DNA from: Microbacterium rhizomatis
Lineage (GTDB): Bacteria > Actinomycetota > Actinomycetes > Actinomycetales > Microbacteriaceae
Direction: 5' to 3'
Length of the DNA: 64,000 nucleotides
Assembly (NCBI RefSeq): GCF_008710745.1
Contig: NZ_VYSA01000002.1
Coordinates: 992,001 to 1,056,000 of the forward strand
Made by a program: the position numbers and the translations under genes. Of the stretch, positions 9,410 through 18,640 are shown piece after piece (position 1 is the stretch's first letter; every line of letters begins with the position of its first letter). The notes under the pieces were generated by a model, which saw only the letters and a program-made list of their open reading frames with translations, was not told the DNA's origin and made no database searches.

Positions 9410-9622
9410 GTGAACGCGGAGGATTTCCGCGAAGCCATTCTGGCGGAGCGCCTGATGCGCTGGGTCCAGGTCGGGCCGCCCGATGGAGCCTCCGCCAATC
9501 GAGTGTGCGTGTACGGGTCTGAGGGGTTCTGGCAGTCGGTCATCACAGACGAACGCGCGGGGTTGATGGAACGACTCGCCGCCGATTCGCTGGCGAGTCG
9601 GACGCGCTCGAATCAGCCCTAG
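9410..9622 (+). pseudogene. Small frameshifted gene, possible immunity-type protein
   Basis: A GTG start 5 bases after a strong AAGGAG ribosome site opens a 70-residue frame (NAEDFREAILAERLMRWVQV...). Near 9592 the frame turns into SRTRSNQP and stops, while a neighbouring frame continues with protein-like sequence (ESDALESALDDLAALSPAERRLSG) to about 9660. A frameshift near 9592-9597 in a formerly longer gene of about 90 residues explains both. It follows the ADP-ribosyltransferase-like gene, the usual place for an immunity gene, but no family is recognisable. Confidence 0.45.
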
Positions 9623-9689
9623 ACGACCTCGCCGCGCTGTCACCGGCGGAGCGCCGTCTTAGCGGCAACAAACCAATCCCATTCGGACA

Positions 9690-9727
9690 ACCGGCTGCGG
9701 GCCGCGTCGGAGCGGGCATTTCTTGAC
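9690..9727 (+). repeat. Remnant of a second copy of the 8022 gene
   Basis: Positions 9699-9717 are identical to 8047-8065 (GGGCCGCGTCGGAGCGGGC), and the following TTTCTTGA resembles TTCCTTGA at 8067-8074. In the same reading frame both encode AASERAFL. This marks a partial duplication of the hypothetical gene at 8022, cut off directly beside the stop codon of the IclR gene at 9733, and so marks the right edge of the decayed island. Confidence 0.6.
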
Positions 9728-9732
9728 CCATG

Positions 9733-10485
9733 TCAGCGCGATGTCGCGAGCCTCGCCCGAATCTCGCGCGCGGCGCGCAGCAGCGCGGCGATCGCCGCAT
9801 CGGTCGGCGCCTCCCTCGGGAGAACGACAGAGAGCGCGGCGATCACCTCGCCGTCGGCCCCGCGGACGGGGACCGCGACGCCCGTCGACACCGCCTCGAT
9901 CGATCCGGCGGCCACGACGAACCCCGAGCGCCGCACCTCGGCGAGAGTGCGGCGCAGGGTCGCCGCATCCGTGATCGTGTCGGGCGCCACGCGAGCCAGG
10001 GGCGCCGCGAGAACGTGATCCTGCCGCTCCCGCGGGCTGAAGGCCAGCAGCACCAGACCCGACGACGACGCGTGCAGCGGCAGACGGCCCGCGATGCGCG
10101 TGATGTTGGCGCCCGCCTGAGGGTGCGAGAGTCGCTCGAGGAACAGGGCCTCGTCCTGCTCGAGCACAGCGAGCTGGGTGTGCTCGCGGATCTCTGCCTG
10201 CACGCGCTCCATCGACGGCAGCGCCGCCTGGCGGAGGCGGAGGGCGTCCGATCCGCGGAGGGCCAGTTCCCACAGCCGCATCCCGAGCCGGACCCGCTGC
10301 TCTTCGTCGCGCTCGAGCAGGCCCGCCTCGACGAGCGCCCCGACCTGCCGGTACGCCGTCGCCGACGGCAGCCCGGCTCGCCGCCCGATCTGCGCCACGG
10401 TCTGTACAGTGCGGTCGGAGGTGAAGGTCTCGAGGATCCGCACGATCCGATCCGTCGCCGAGTCGCCCGACGGTGAGTTGGCCAT
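9733..10485 (-). CDS. IclR family transcriptional regulator (PcaR-like)
   Basis: A 250-residue regulator. The N-terminal winged helix spans about residues 8-70 (RIVRILETFTSDRTVQTVAQIGRRAGLPSATAYR), followed by the IclR ligand domain with the pocket segment GRLPLHASSSGLVLLAF. It is divergent from the thioesterase-pcaIJF unit and probably controls it in response to a pathway intermediate such as beta-ketoadipate. A palindrome at 11608-11621 before pcaI is a candidate target. The ATG lies six bases after CAGCCT, consistent with a leaderless mRNA. Confidence 0.85.
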   Translation of the reverse strand: MANSPSGDSATDRIVRILETFTSDRTVQTVAQIGRRAGLPSATAYRQVGALVEAGLLERDEEQRVRLGMRLWELALRGSDALRLRQAALPSMERVQAEIREHTQLAVLEQDEALFLERLSHPQAGANITRIAGRLPLHASSSGLVLLAFSPRERQDHVLAAPLARVAPDTITDAATLRRTLAEVRRSGFVVAAGSIEAVSTGVAVPVRGADGEVIAALSVVLPREAPTDAAIAALLRAAREIRARLATSR

Positions 10486-10548
10486 GGCACCAGGCTGGCA
10501 CAGCATCCCGTCCGCGCCGCGGAAAGGCGCTGACCCTATGCTGACGTC

Positions 10549-11565
10549 GTGAGCACGATGACGTCCGACACGATGCCCGCTCCCGCCGCGGGGCGAGACG
10601 ACCGCATCACCTTGCGCTTCATGACCACGCCGGCCGACACCGCCGCCGGCGGGCGCTCGGTCGCAGCCGGGAGCGTCATGGAGTGGATCGACAAGGCCGG
10701 CTACGCCTGCGCCGTCGGGTGGTCGGGCGCCTACTGCGTCACGGCGTACGTCGGCAATGTCCGGCACCGCCGGCCCATCGCCCCTGGCAGCCTCATCGAG
10801 GTGCAGGCGCGTCTCGTGCACACCGGGCGCTCGAGCATGCACGTCGTGGTGACCGTCTCGGCGGCGGAGGTGAGCAGTCGCACGTACTCGCCCGCCACCA
10901 CCTGCATCCTGATCTTCGTCGCGAAGGATGCCGGTGGGCAGCCCACTCCCGTCCCCCCGTGGGAGCCGCTCTCGCGCTCGGATCACCGGCTCGCGGCCGG
11001 GGCGCTGGAGAGGATCCCCGCCCGCACCGAGATCAAGCGCCTGATGCTCGACGAGGACTACACCGAGGCATCCGAAGCCCCGCGCACCCTGCTGCGGTTC
11101 CTCGCCCCGCCCGGGGTCGTGAACTGGGGTGGCAAGGCTCACGGCGGGACGGTCATGCGCTGGATCGACGAGGCGGCGTATGCGTGCGCCGTCGGGTGGC
11201 TCGGCGGCGCCGAGCTCGCCGATCACGCGGTCGCCGTCTACTCCGGAGGCATCCACTTCTTCGCGCCGGTGCGCATCGGCGACCTCGTCGAGGTCGACGC
11301 CCGGCTGATCCATACGGGCGGGCACAGCATGCACATCAGCACCCGGGTGGTCACCGCCGATCCGCGCTCGCCGCACGACAAGACCCTCACCACCCTGTGC
11401 ATGAGCGTGTTCGTCGTGCCCGGCGCCGGGGAAGTCGCGCTCCCGGTGCCGCCGTGGACGCCGTCGCTCGCGGAAGACCTCCGACTCGACGAGCACGCCC
11501 GCGAGATCATCCGGCTGCGCGAGCACATCGTGCCGATCGCGGCCTCGCTCGCGCTCGAGCCGTAG
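10549..11565 (+). CDS. Tandem-hotdog acyl-CoA thioesterase
   Basis: A 338-residue protein built from two hotdog domains. Repeat 1 (about residues 20-130) contains GSVMEWIDKAGYACAVGW; repeat 2 (about 175-295) contains HGGTVMRWIDEAAYACAVGW. The two share the MxWIDxAxYACAVGW core and the ARLxHTGxxSMHxxxxV strand. Repeat 2 has the HGG before the catalytic-type aspartate and repeat 1 does not, so only one site per repeat pair may be active. It hydrolyses acyl-CoA esters; next to pcaIJF it may release free CoA or trap a pathway acyl-CoA. The GTG start follows TATGCT by six bases. Confidence 0.82.
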   Translation: MSTMTSDTMPAPAAGRDDRITLRFMTTPADTAAGGRSVAAGSVMEWIDKAGYACAVGWSGAYCVTAYVGNVRHRRPIAPGSLIEVQARLVHTGRSSMHVVVTVSAAEVSSRTYSPATTCILIFVAKDAGGQPTPVPPWEPLSRSDHRLAAGALERIPARTEIKRLMLDEDYTEASEAPRTLLRFLAPPGVVNWGGKAHGGTVMRWIDEAAYACAVGWLGGAELADHAVAVYSGGIHFFAPVRIGDLVEVDARLIHTGGHSMHISTRVVTADPRSPHDKTLTTLCMSVFVVPGAGEVALPVPPWTPSLAEDLRLDEHAREIIRLREHIVPIAASLALEP

Positions 11566-11607
11566 AACCGGAGCCCTCCCGCGGCGAGTGCTAGACTGCA
11601 CGCTAGA

Positions 11608-11621
11608 CGAACGAGTGTTCG
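11608..11621. promoter_or_regulatory. Candidate operator before pcaI
   Basis: CGAAC-GAGT-GTTCG is a 5-bp-arm palindrome lying about 40 bases upstream of the pcaI ATG, just after TAGACT at 11592-11597. IclR regulators often bind such GAAC/GTTC palindromes, and an IclR gene lies 1.1 kb upstream. A GAGGAG ribosome site follows at about 11650. Confidence 0.4.
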
Positions 11622-11660
11622 CACAGCGAGCACCTGCCGAGACGGCAGCGAGGAGCACGC

Positions 11661-12401
11661 ATGATCGACAAGACAATGACGGATGCCGCGGCCGCCGTCG
11701 CCGACATCCCGGACGGCGCCACCGTCATGATCGGCGGGTTCGGCCGCGCCGGCCAGCCCGTCGAGCTCATCGACGCGCTGATCGCGCGCGGCGCGCGCGA
11801 CCTCACGATCATCAACAACAACGCGGGCAACGGCGACACGGGCCTCGCCGCACTCCTCGCCACCGGCGGGGTGCGCAAGATCGTGTGCTCGTTCCCCCGG
11901 CAGTCCGATTCGTGGGTGTTCGACGCTCTCTACCGTGACGGGAAGATCGAGCTCGAGCTCGTTCCGCAGGGCAATCTCGCCGAGCGGATCCGGGCTGCGG
12001 GCGCGGGCATCGGCGCGTTCTTCAGCCCCACGGGGGTGGGCACGGAGCTCGCTGCAGGCAAAGAGGCGCGCACGATCGACGGCCGCGACTACGTGCTCGA
12101 GTACCCGATCCGCGCCGACTTCGCCCTCATCAGCGCCCTGTCGGGGGATCGCTGGGGAAACCTCGTCTACCGCAAGACGGCACGCAACTTCGGCCCGATC
12201 ATGGCGGCCGCCGCAGCCACGACGATCGCGCAGGTCGACGCCGTCGTGCCGTTGGGGTCGATCGATCCCGAGACTGTCGTCACCCCCGGGATCTACGTGA
12301 ACCGCGTCGTCGCCGTGGGCGAGCGCCGGTGGCTCGCCGGCGGCGAGTTCGTCGGCGGCGTCACGGTCGAAGGCGCCCCTCTCGAGGAGGCATCCGCATG
12401 A
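11661..12401 (+). CDS. pcaI: 3-oxoadipate CoA-transferase subunit A
   Basis: A 246-residue CoA-transferase family I alpha subunit. It shows the glycine-rich start GATVMIGGFGRAGQP, the CoA-binding GNLAERIRAAGAGIGAFFSPTGVGT segment and the YVLEYPIRADFALI stretch typical of PcaI/ScoA. With the B subunit it transfers CoA from succinyl-CoA to beta-ketoadipate. Assignment to beta-ketoadipate rather than acetoacetate rests on the adjacent pcaF-type thiolase and the pca genes elsewhere in the window. It overlaps subunit B by four bases (ATGA). Confidence 0.9.
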   Translation: MIDKTMTDAAAAVADIPDGATVMIGGFGRAGQPVELIDALIARGARDLTIINNNAGNGDTGLAALLATGGVRKIVCSFPRQSDSWVFDALYRDGKIELELVPQGNLAERIRAAGAGIGAFFSPTGVGTELAAGKEARTIDGRDYVLEYPIRADFALISALSGDRWGNLVYRKTARNFGPIMAAAAATTIAQVDAVVPLGSIDPETVVTPGIYVNRVVAVGERRWLAGGEFVGGVTVEGAPLEEASA

Positions 12402-13066
12402 GCACCCGCATCTCGCGCAATGATCTGGCCGCGAAGATCGCCGCCGACATCCCCGAGGGGGCGATCGTGAACCTCGGGATCGGCGCTCCCACGCTCGTCG
12501 CCGATTTCCTCCCCGAGGGGCTCGAGATCATCCTGCACACCGAGAACGGGATGCTGGGCATGGGCCCGCAGCCGGCGCCCGGACTCGTCGATCCTGACCT
12601 CATCAACGCCGGCAAGCAGCCGGTCACCGAACTGGCCGGGTCGGCGTACTTCCACCACGCCGACTCTTTCGCGATGATGCGCGGCGGGCACCTCGATGTG
12701 TGCGTTCTCGGTGCGTTCCAGGTGAGCCAGACCGGCGACCTGGCGAACTGGTCCACCGGTGCCCCGGGAGCCATCCCCGCCGTGGGCGGGGCGATGGACC
12801 TCGCGATCGGCGCGAAGGACGTCTACGTCATGACCGATCTGCTCACCAAACAGGGCGACTCCAAACTCGTCGAGAGCTGCACCTACCCCCTCACCGGCGT
12901 CGGCTGCGTCACCCGCGTGTACACCGACCACGCGATCTTCGACGTCACTCCCGACGGCTTCCGGGTGCGTGAGCCGTTCGGCGACAACACCGTCGAGTCG
13001 CTCTCAGAGCTGATCGGGCTGGCGCTGACCGAGTCGGATGCCGCAGCATCCCCGAAAGGAAACTGA
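12398..13066 (+). CDS. pcaJ: 3-oxoadipate CoA-transferase subunit B
   Basis: A 222-residue beta subunit of the CoA-transferase. The catalytic glutamate lies in TENGMLGMG (E49), which forms the glutamyl-CoA intermediate; GIGAPTLVADF and GGHLDVCVLGAFQVS are family signatures. It is coupled to pcaI through an ATGA overlap and followed two bases later by the thiolase gene, giving an operon for the last two steps of the beta-ketoadipate pathway. Confidence 0.92.
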   Translation: MSTRISRNDLAAKIAADIPEGAIVNLGIGAPTLVADFLPEGLEIILHTENGMLGMGPQPAPGLVDPDLINAGKQPVTELAGSAYFHHADSFAMMRGGHLDVCVLGAFQVSQTGDLANWSTGAPGAIPAVGGAMDLAIGAKDVYVMTDLLTKQGDSKLVESCTYPLTGVGCVTRVYTDHAIFDVTPDGFRVREPFGDNTVESLSELIGLALTESDAAASPKGN

Positions 13067-13067
13067 C

Positions 13068-14376
<1,309 letters not shown>

Positions 14377-14422
14377 CCTTCCTCGCCGGATAGCCGTGCT
14401 CGAGCGCTGAGTCACCCGCCCG

Positions 14423-14505
14423 GCACAACGCAGGATCGTTGCACCGCAGCGGGGTGTCCGCACGGCGTGTCGCGGCGTGTGGTGTGGATCGATCCTGCGT
14501 TGTGC
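14423..14505. repeat. Intergenic palindrome, family B copy 1
   Basis: Inverted arms GCACAACGCAGGATCG (14423-14438) and its exact complement at 14490-14505 flank a GC-rich interior. A second copy lies at 33293-33379 in the opposite orientation, sharing the arms and part of the interior (ACGCCGCGACACGCCG). It sits between the convergent pcaF and amidase genes, where it could end transcription from both sides. Confidence 0.7.
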
Positions 14506-14596
14506 GGCCGGATCGGCGGGAACGCCTGCCGGTCTGAGGGATCCCGGGGTGGCGTGCCTCACCGCTCCGCGCGGCCGGGGTGCCGCTCGACCCCGA

Positions 14597-14678
14597 ACAT
14601 CTCGAAGGACGGATGGGGCTGACGTTCACGCAGGGCGAGGTTCAGCCGGGCATCTGCACCGTCGGTCCTTGCAGATGT
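14597..14678. repeat. Intergenic palindrome, family C copy 1
   Basis: ACATCTCGAAGGACGGATGG at 14597 faces a degenerate inverted partner GGTCCTTGCAGATGT at 14664-14678. The same sequence occurs at 28971 (with a near-perfect partner) and inverted at 33193. Here it lies beside the end of the amidase gene in a convergent gap, next to a family B element. Confidence 0.6.
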
Positions 14679-14696
14679 CCGCCCGGCGCCGAAGAC

Positions 14697-16415
14697 TCAG
14701 AGACGCGGGGTCCGGGGCGGCACCGTGCGCCGCGATCCGGTCGCCTCGAACGCGGCGGCAAGGCGCAGCAGGGCGGTGTCGTCGTACGCCCGACCCGCGA
14801 ACGTGAGACCCACCGGCATACCGATATCGGCCATCGTCCCCATCGGCACGGTGACCGTCGGGATGCCGAGGTGCCGGGGCACGAGGTTGCCGTTGGCGAC
14901 CCATACCCCGTTCCGCCAGCCGAGATCGGCCGATGCCTCGTTCACATCCATGTCGGCGGGCCCGACGTCCGCGACCGTCGGGAAGACGACGGCGTCGAGG
15001 CCGAGGGCATCCATCCACTCCTCGAGATCGACGCGCCGGGTCTCTTCCAGCCCGCGCACACCGCCCTCCAGCTCGGGGATCTCGATGAACGACGAGTACG
15101 GGTGATCCCGCACCTGCACCGGATAGCTCGAGATGTCGTCATCGAACCCGTCATATCGGTCGGGCAGTGCGCCCGCGGGCTGCGGGAAGATCCGCGATCC
15201 GTCGACGTCGGCGAGCGAGTTCAGCGACGGGTCGCCGTTCGCGGCGAGGAAGTCGTTCCACGCCCACGCCGACAGATCCACGATCTCGCGGTGCAGGTAC
15301 TCCGGCGAGACGAGACCGCGGGTCGCGATCGTCGGCGCGCCCGGCCGGTCGCCCTCGTAGTTCGACACCACGGGGAAGTCCACGTCGACCACCTCGGCCC
15401 CCGCGGCCTCGAGGTCGCGCCGGGCGGCCTCCCACAGCGCGATGACCGAGGCGCGGGTCTCGATGCGCTGCCCGGTCTGGCCCCCGATACCCGGAGCGCG
15501 TCCCGGGTCGGCGGTACCGGCATCCGGATCCGCGTTGATGTACATGCGGGGGATGCCGATCCGCGCGCCCGCGAGAGCGCCGGTGCCGCCGAGCTCGAGG
15601 GATGAAGGCGGGCGGAGGGAAGAGGCGGCGGGGATCGCCACCCACGGCTGGACGCGCCAGAAATCGCCGCGGGTCTGCGGATCGTCGGCGACGATCACGT
15701 CGAGCACTTCGAGCAGGTCGGCCATCGTGCGCGTGTGGGGCACGACGACGTCCATCGTGGGAACGAGCGGCCAGTTGCCCCGGACGGAGATGACACCGCG
15801 CGACGGCGTGTACGCGCAGAGCGCGTTGTTCGACGCCGGCGCGCGCCCCGACGACCAGGTCTCCTCACCGAGGCCGAAGGCCGCGAAGGACGCGGCCGTC
15901 GCTGTGCCCGATCCGTTCGATGACCCCGAACCGAACGCCGCCGTGAGGAAGTCGGCGTTGTACGGGCTCTCGGCGCGCCCGTAGACGCCGCGCTGCATGC
16001 CGCCGTTGGCCATCGGCGGCATGTTCGTGAGGCCGATCAGCACCGCTCCGCCGGCGCGCAGTCGCTCGATCGCGAACGCGTCGCGCTGCGCGACGAGATG
16101 CTCGAACGCGGGAGAACCGGCGGCAGCGGTGAGTCCGCGGGCGAGGTAGCTGTCCTTCGCCGTGTACGGAATGCCGTCGAGCGCGCCGAGCGTCTCACCG
16201 CGCGCCCTTCGCTCGTCCGACGCGCGAGCGTCGGCGGCGGCACCGGGGTTGAAGACCACAACGGCGTTGAGCGCCGTCGCGGTGCCCGCCGCGTCGTAGG
16301 CGGCGATCCGAGCGAGGTACGCGTCGAGCAGGTCGACGCTCGTCGCACGGCCCGACTCGAGGGCGGCGCGGAGGTCGGCGATGGTGGCCTCGACCACGTC
16401 GAAGGAGGCGCTCAT
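14697..16415 (-). CDS. Amidase-signature family hydrolase
   Basis: A 572-residue amidase-signature enzyme. The catalytic lysine is K87 in IPYTAKDSY and the cis-serine lies in FGSGSSNGSG (about S165/S166). By alignment to the usual GGSIR block the nucleophile is S189 in WSSGRAPAS, where the normal glycine pair before it is replaced by Trp-Ser. Length and the long C-terminal half fit the peptide/aryl-amidase branch. It lies 66 bases downstream of an agmatine deiminase on the same strand, so it might act on N-carbamoylputrescine or another amide from that route; this is inference, since the usual enzyme for that step is a nitrilase homologue. Confidence 0.82.
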   Translation of the reverse strand: MSASFDVVEATIADLRAALESGRATSVDLLDAYLARIAAYDAAGTATALNAVVVFNPGAAADARASDERRARGETLGALDGIPYTAKDSYLARGLTAAAGSPAFEHLVAQRDAFAIERLRAGGAVLIGLTNMPPMANGGMQRGVYGRAESPYNADFLTAAFGSGSSNGSGTATAASFAAFGLGEETWSSGRAPASNNALCAYTPSRGVISVRGNWPLVPTMDVVVPHTRTMADLLEVLDVIVADDPQTRGDFWRVQPWVAIPAASSLRPPSSLELGGTGALAGARIGIPRMYINADPDAGTADPGRAPGIGGQTGQRIETRASVIALWEAARRDLEAAGAEVVDVDFPVVSNYEGDRPGAPTIATRGLVSPEYLHREIVDLSAWAWNDFLAANGDPSLNSLADVDGSRIFPQPAGALPDRYDGFDDDISSYPVQVRDHPYSSFIEIPELEGGVRGLEETRRVDLEEWMDALGLDAVVFPTVADVGPADMDVNEASADLGWRNGVWVANGNLVPRHLGIPTVTVPMGTMADIGMPVGLTFAGRAYDDTALLRLAAAFEATGSRRTVPPRTPRL

Positions 16416-16481
16416 CGCCCGAACCGCGATGGTCGAGCAGGCGCGCCAGCGCCGTATCGAGGCCGGGTGCCCATGTCGAGG

Positions 16482-17600
16482 TCAGGGTTCATCGGAGGTC
16501 CGGGGGATCTCGGTACGCTCGCCGGCGCTCGCTCCCCGCTCACCGGATCGCGCTCCGCGCGAAGAATCCGATGGCACGGCCGGCTGCTGCTGCGTGATGC
16601 AGTGGATGCCGCCGCCCCGGGCGAGGATCGGCCGGGCATCGACGGTCACGACCGTGCGCCCCGGGTACACGGACGAGAGGATGTCGCGGGCCGCCGCATC
16701 CGCTCGCTCGTCGCCGTAGCCGCACGCGATCACCCCGCCGTTGACCACCAGGTGGTTCACGTAGTTCCAGTCGACGAACCCCTCGTCGTCTCGCACGGCG
16801 GAGGGTCCCGGGATGTCGACGATGTTCCACGAGCGGCCGGCGGCATCCGTGGTCTCGGCGACGAACTCGCGCAGGCCGCGCATGACCGCATGATCGGGAT
16901 GCTCGGCATTCGGCTGCTCGTGGATCAACAGTGTTCCCGGTGAGGGGATCGTCGCGAACATGTCGACGTGCCCGCGCGTGCCGAAATCCTCGTAGTCGCG
17001 CGTGAGCCCGCGCGGGAACCAGATAACCTTCGTCGCGCCGATCGTGCGTGCGAGTTCTGTCTCGATGCGCGCCTTGTCGGCGTACGGGTTGCGTCCGGGG
17101 TCGAGCTGCACGGTCTCGGTGACGAGCACCGTGCCTTCACCGTCGACGTGGATCGCGCCGCCCTCGTTGACGAGCATCGACGAGACGAGCTCGGCCTCTG
17201 CGCCCTCGGCGGTGAATCGGCCGATCTCGCGGTCGTGGGCCCACGTCGACCACGCCGGGGCTCCCCACCCGTTGAAGATCCAGTCGACGGCTCCGAGCAC
17301 GCCGGGGCGGTCGTCGTCGACCACGAACGTCGCGCCCATGTCGCGCATCCAGTAGTCGTCGAGGGGCGCTTCGACGCGGGTGATGGCGGATGACAGCATC
17401 CGCGCCGCGCGTTCGCGCTCGATCGGGTCGACGACCATCGTGACCGGCTCGAACTCGGCGACGGCGTGGGCGACGGCTGTCCACGCGGCGTACGCCTCCT
17501 CGGCCGAGGCCGTGTCGTCGCCGAGCGTGAGCCCGGGCCGGGGGAACGCCATCCAGGTGCGCTCGTGCGGGTCCGTCTCTGCGGGCATGCGCCAGGTCAT
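16482..17600 (-). CDS. aguA: Agmatine deiminase / peptidyl-arginine deiminase family
   Basis: A 372-residue guanidine-modifying enzyme that would convert agmatine to N-carbamoylputrescine and ammonia. DDYWMRDMGATFVVD, NEGGAIHVDGEGT, YEDFGTRGHVDMFA and the catalytic cysteine in GGGIHCITQQQP (C334) are all present. GGAGGT seven bases upstream fixes the ATG. The last 32 residues, after QQQPA, are a low-complexity SRGARSGERGAS-type tail not expected in the family. It is encoded by an intergenic repeat (16504-16547) that also occurs at 28896, so the natural stop was probably lost to that insertion. Confidence 0.88.
   Translation of the reverse strand: MTWRMPAETDPHERTWMAFPRPGLTLGDDTASAEEAYAAWTAVAHAVAEFEPVTMVVDPIERERAARMLSSAITRVEAPLDDYWMRDMGATFVVDDDRPGVLGAVDWIFNGWGAPAWSTWAHDREIGRFTAEGAEAELVSSMLVNEGGAIHVDGEGTVLVTETVQLDPGRNPYADKARIETELARTIGATKVIWFPRGLTRDYEDFGTRGHVDMFATIPSPGTLLIHEQPNAEHPDHAVMRGLREFVAETTDAAGRSWNIVDIPGPSAVRDDEGFVDWNYVNHLVVNGGVIACGYGDERADAAARDILSSVYPGRTVVTVDARPILARGGGIHCITQQQPAVPSDSSRGARSGERGASAGERTEIPRTSDEP
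16504..16547. repeat. Interspersed repeat inside the agmatine deiminase 3' end
   Basis: The stretch GATCTCGGTACGCTCGCCGG followed by CGCTCGCTCCCCGCTCACCGG is nearly the same as 28898-28937, where it lies in an intergenic gap after pobA. It is itself imperfectly palindromic around GCTCGC...GCGAGC. Here it supplies the odd C-terminal tail of the deiminase. Confidence 0.55.
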
Positions 17601-17750
17601 GCGGCACCTCCATCGTCTGGTCGATTCTGCGGCCAATGGGGGTCGCTCGTCCACCGCTCCGGGTGCGGGATGCGGGACTCGGGCGCGCCGCGCTCCGGTG
17701 CGCGCGTCGCATGTCCGGGGACGCCTGCGGCCGGGTGGGAAGATGAACCG

Positions 17751-18521
17751 GTGAGCACCCCCGATTCCGGCGAGTTCGTGCAGTCGTTCGCGCGCGGCCT
17801 CGAGGTGATGCGCGCGTTCGACGCACAGCATCCCGAACTCACCCTCAGCGAGGTCGCGCGCCGCGCGTCGATCACCAGGGCCGCTGCGCGCCGATTCCTG
17901 CTCACGCTCGAGACGCTCGGATACCTGCGGTTCGACGGCAAATCGTTCCGCCTGACGCCCCGCGTGCTCGAATTCGGCTTCAGCTATCTGTCGGCGCTAT
18001 CGCTGCCCGAGATCGCGCAGCCTCACCTCGAGACGCTCTCACGCGATGTCGGTGAGAGCGTCTCGGCCGCAGTACTGGACGGCACCGACATCGTCTACGT
18101 CGCGCGCGTTCCCACTCGGCGGATCATGAGCGTGCGCATCACGATCGGCACCCGCTTCCCCGCTTACGCGACGTCGATGGGCCGCGTGCTGCTGGCCGGG
18201 ATGCCCGAAGCCGGCGTCGACGCCGCGCTCGCCGCATCCTCACCCCAGCACCTCACGGATCGCACCCTGACCGCGCCGGAAGAGCTCCGGGCTGAGCTCG
18301 ATCGCGTGCGCGCGCAGGGCTGGGCGCTCGTGGACGGCGAGCTCGAACCGGGCCTGCGGTCGATCGCCGTGCCCGTGCGAGGCCGGGACGGCGGGGTCGT
18401 CGCGGCGCTGAACGTCTCGACGAGCGCGACCCGCGACTCGGTGGAGCGCCTCACCGACGAGTACCTGCCGCCCCTGCGGGATGCGGCCGCGGCAGTCGAG
18501 GCCGAGCTGCGCCTCGTCTGA
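17751..18521 (+). CDS. IclR family transcriptional regulator (PobR/PcaR subgroup)
   Basis: A 256-residue regulator. FVQSFARGLEVMRAFD starts the winged-helix domain typical of the Pca/Pob subgroup, and RRASITRAAARRFLLTL is the recognition helix region. The ligand-binding half ends with GLRSIAVPVRGRDGGVVAALNVST. It is divergent from the agmatine deiminase gene and convergent with the MFS gene, so it may control either neighbour or a distant aromatic operon. GAAGAT sits six bases before the GTG start. Confidence 0.85.
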   Translation: MSTPDSGEFVQSFARGLEVMRAFDAQHPELTLSEVARRASITRAAARRFLLTLETLGYLRFDGKSFRLTPRVLEFGFSYLSALSLPEIAQPHLETLSRDVGESVSAAVLDGTDIVYVARVPTRRIMSVRITIGTRFPAYATSMGRVLLAGMPEAGVDAALAASSPQHLTDRTLTAPEELRAELDRVRAQGWALVDGELEPGLRSIAVPVRGRDGGVVAALNVSTSATRDSVERLTDEYLPPLRDAAAAVEAELRLV

Positions 18522-18557
18522 TCCGTCCGCTCAACCCGGCCGCTGACACCGCCTCCC

Positions 18558-18626
18558 GCGAAACCGGATAGGCGCCACGAGACCCCCGCAGAAACCCGCG
18601 GTCTCGTGGCGCCTATCCGGTCTCGC
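18558..18626. repeat. Intergenic palindrome, family A copy 1
   Basis: Two 26-base arms (18558-18583 and 18601-18626) pair with a single mismatch around a 17-base loop; each arm contains ACCGGATAGGCGCCACGAG or its complement. Two more copies lie at 36611 and 45461. All three lie between the ends of convergent genes, here the IclR and MFS genes, so it probably works as a two-way terminator. Confidence 0.8.
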
Positions 18627-18640
18627 TGCGCACACGGCCC

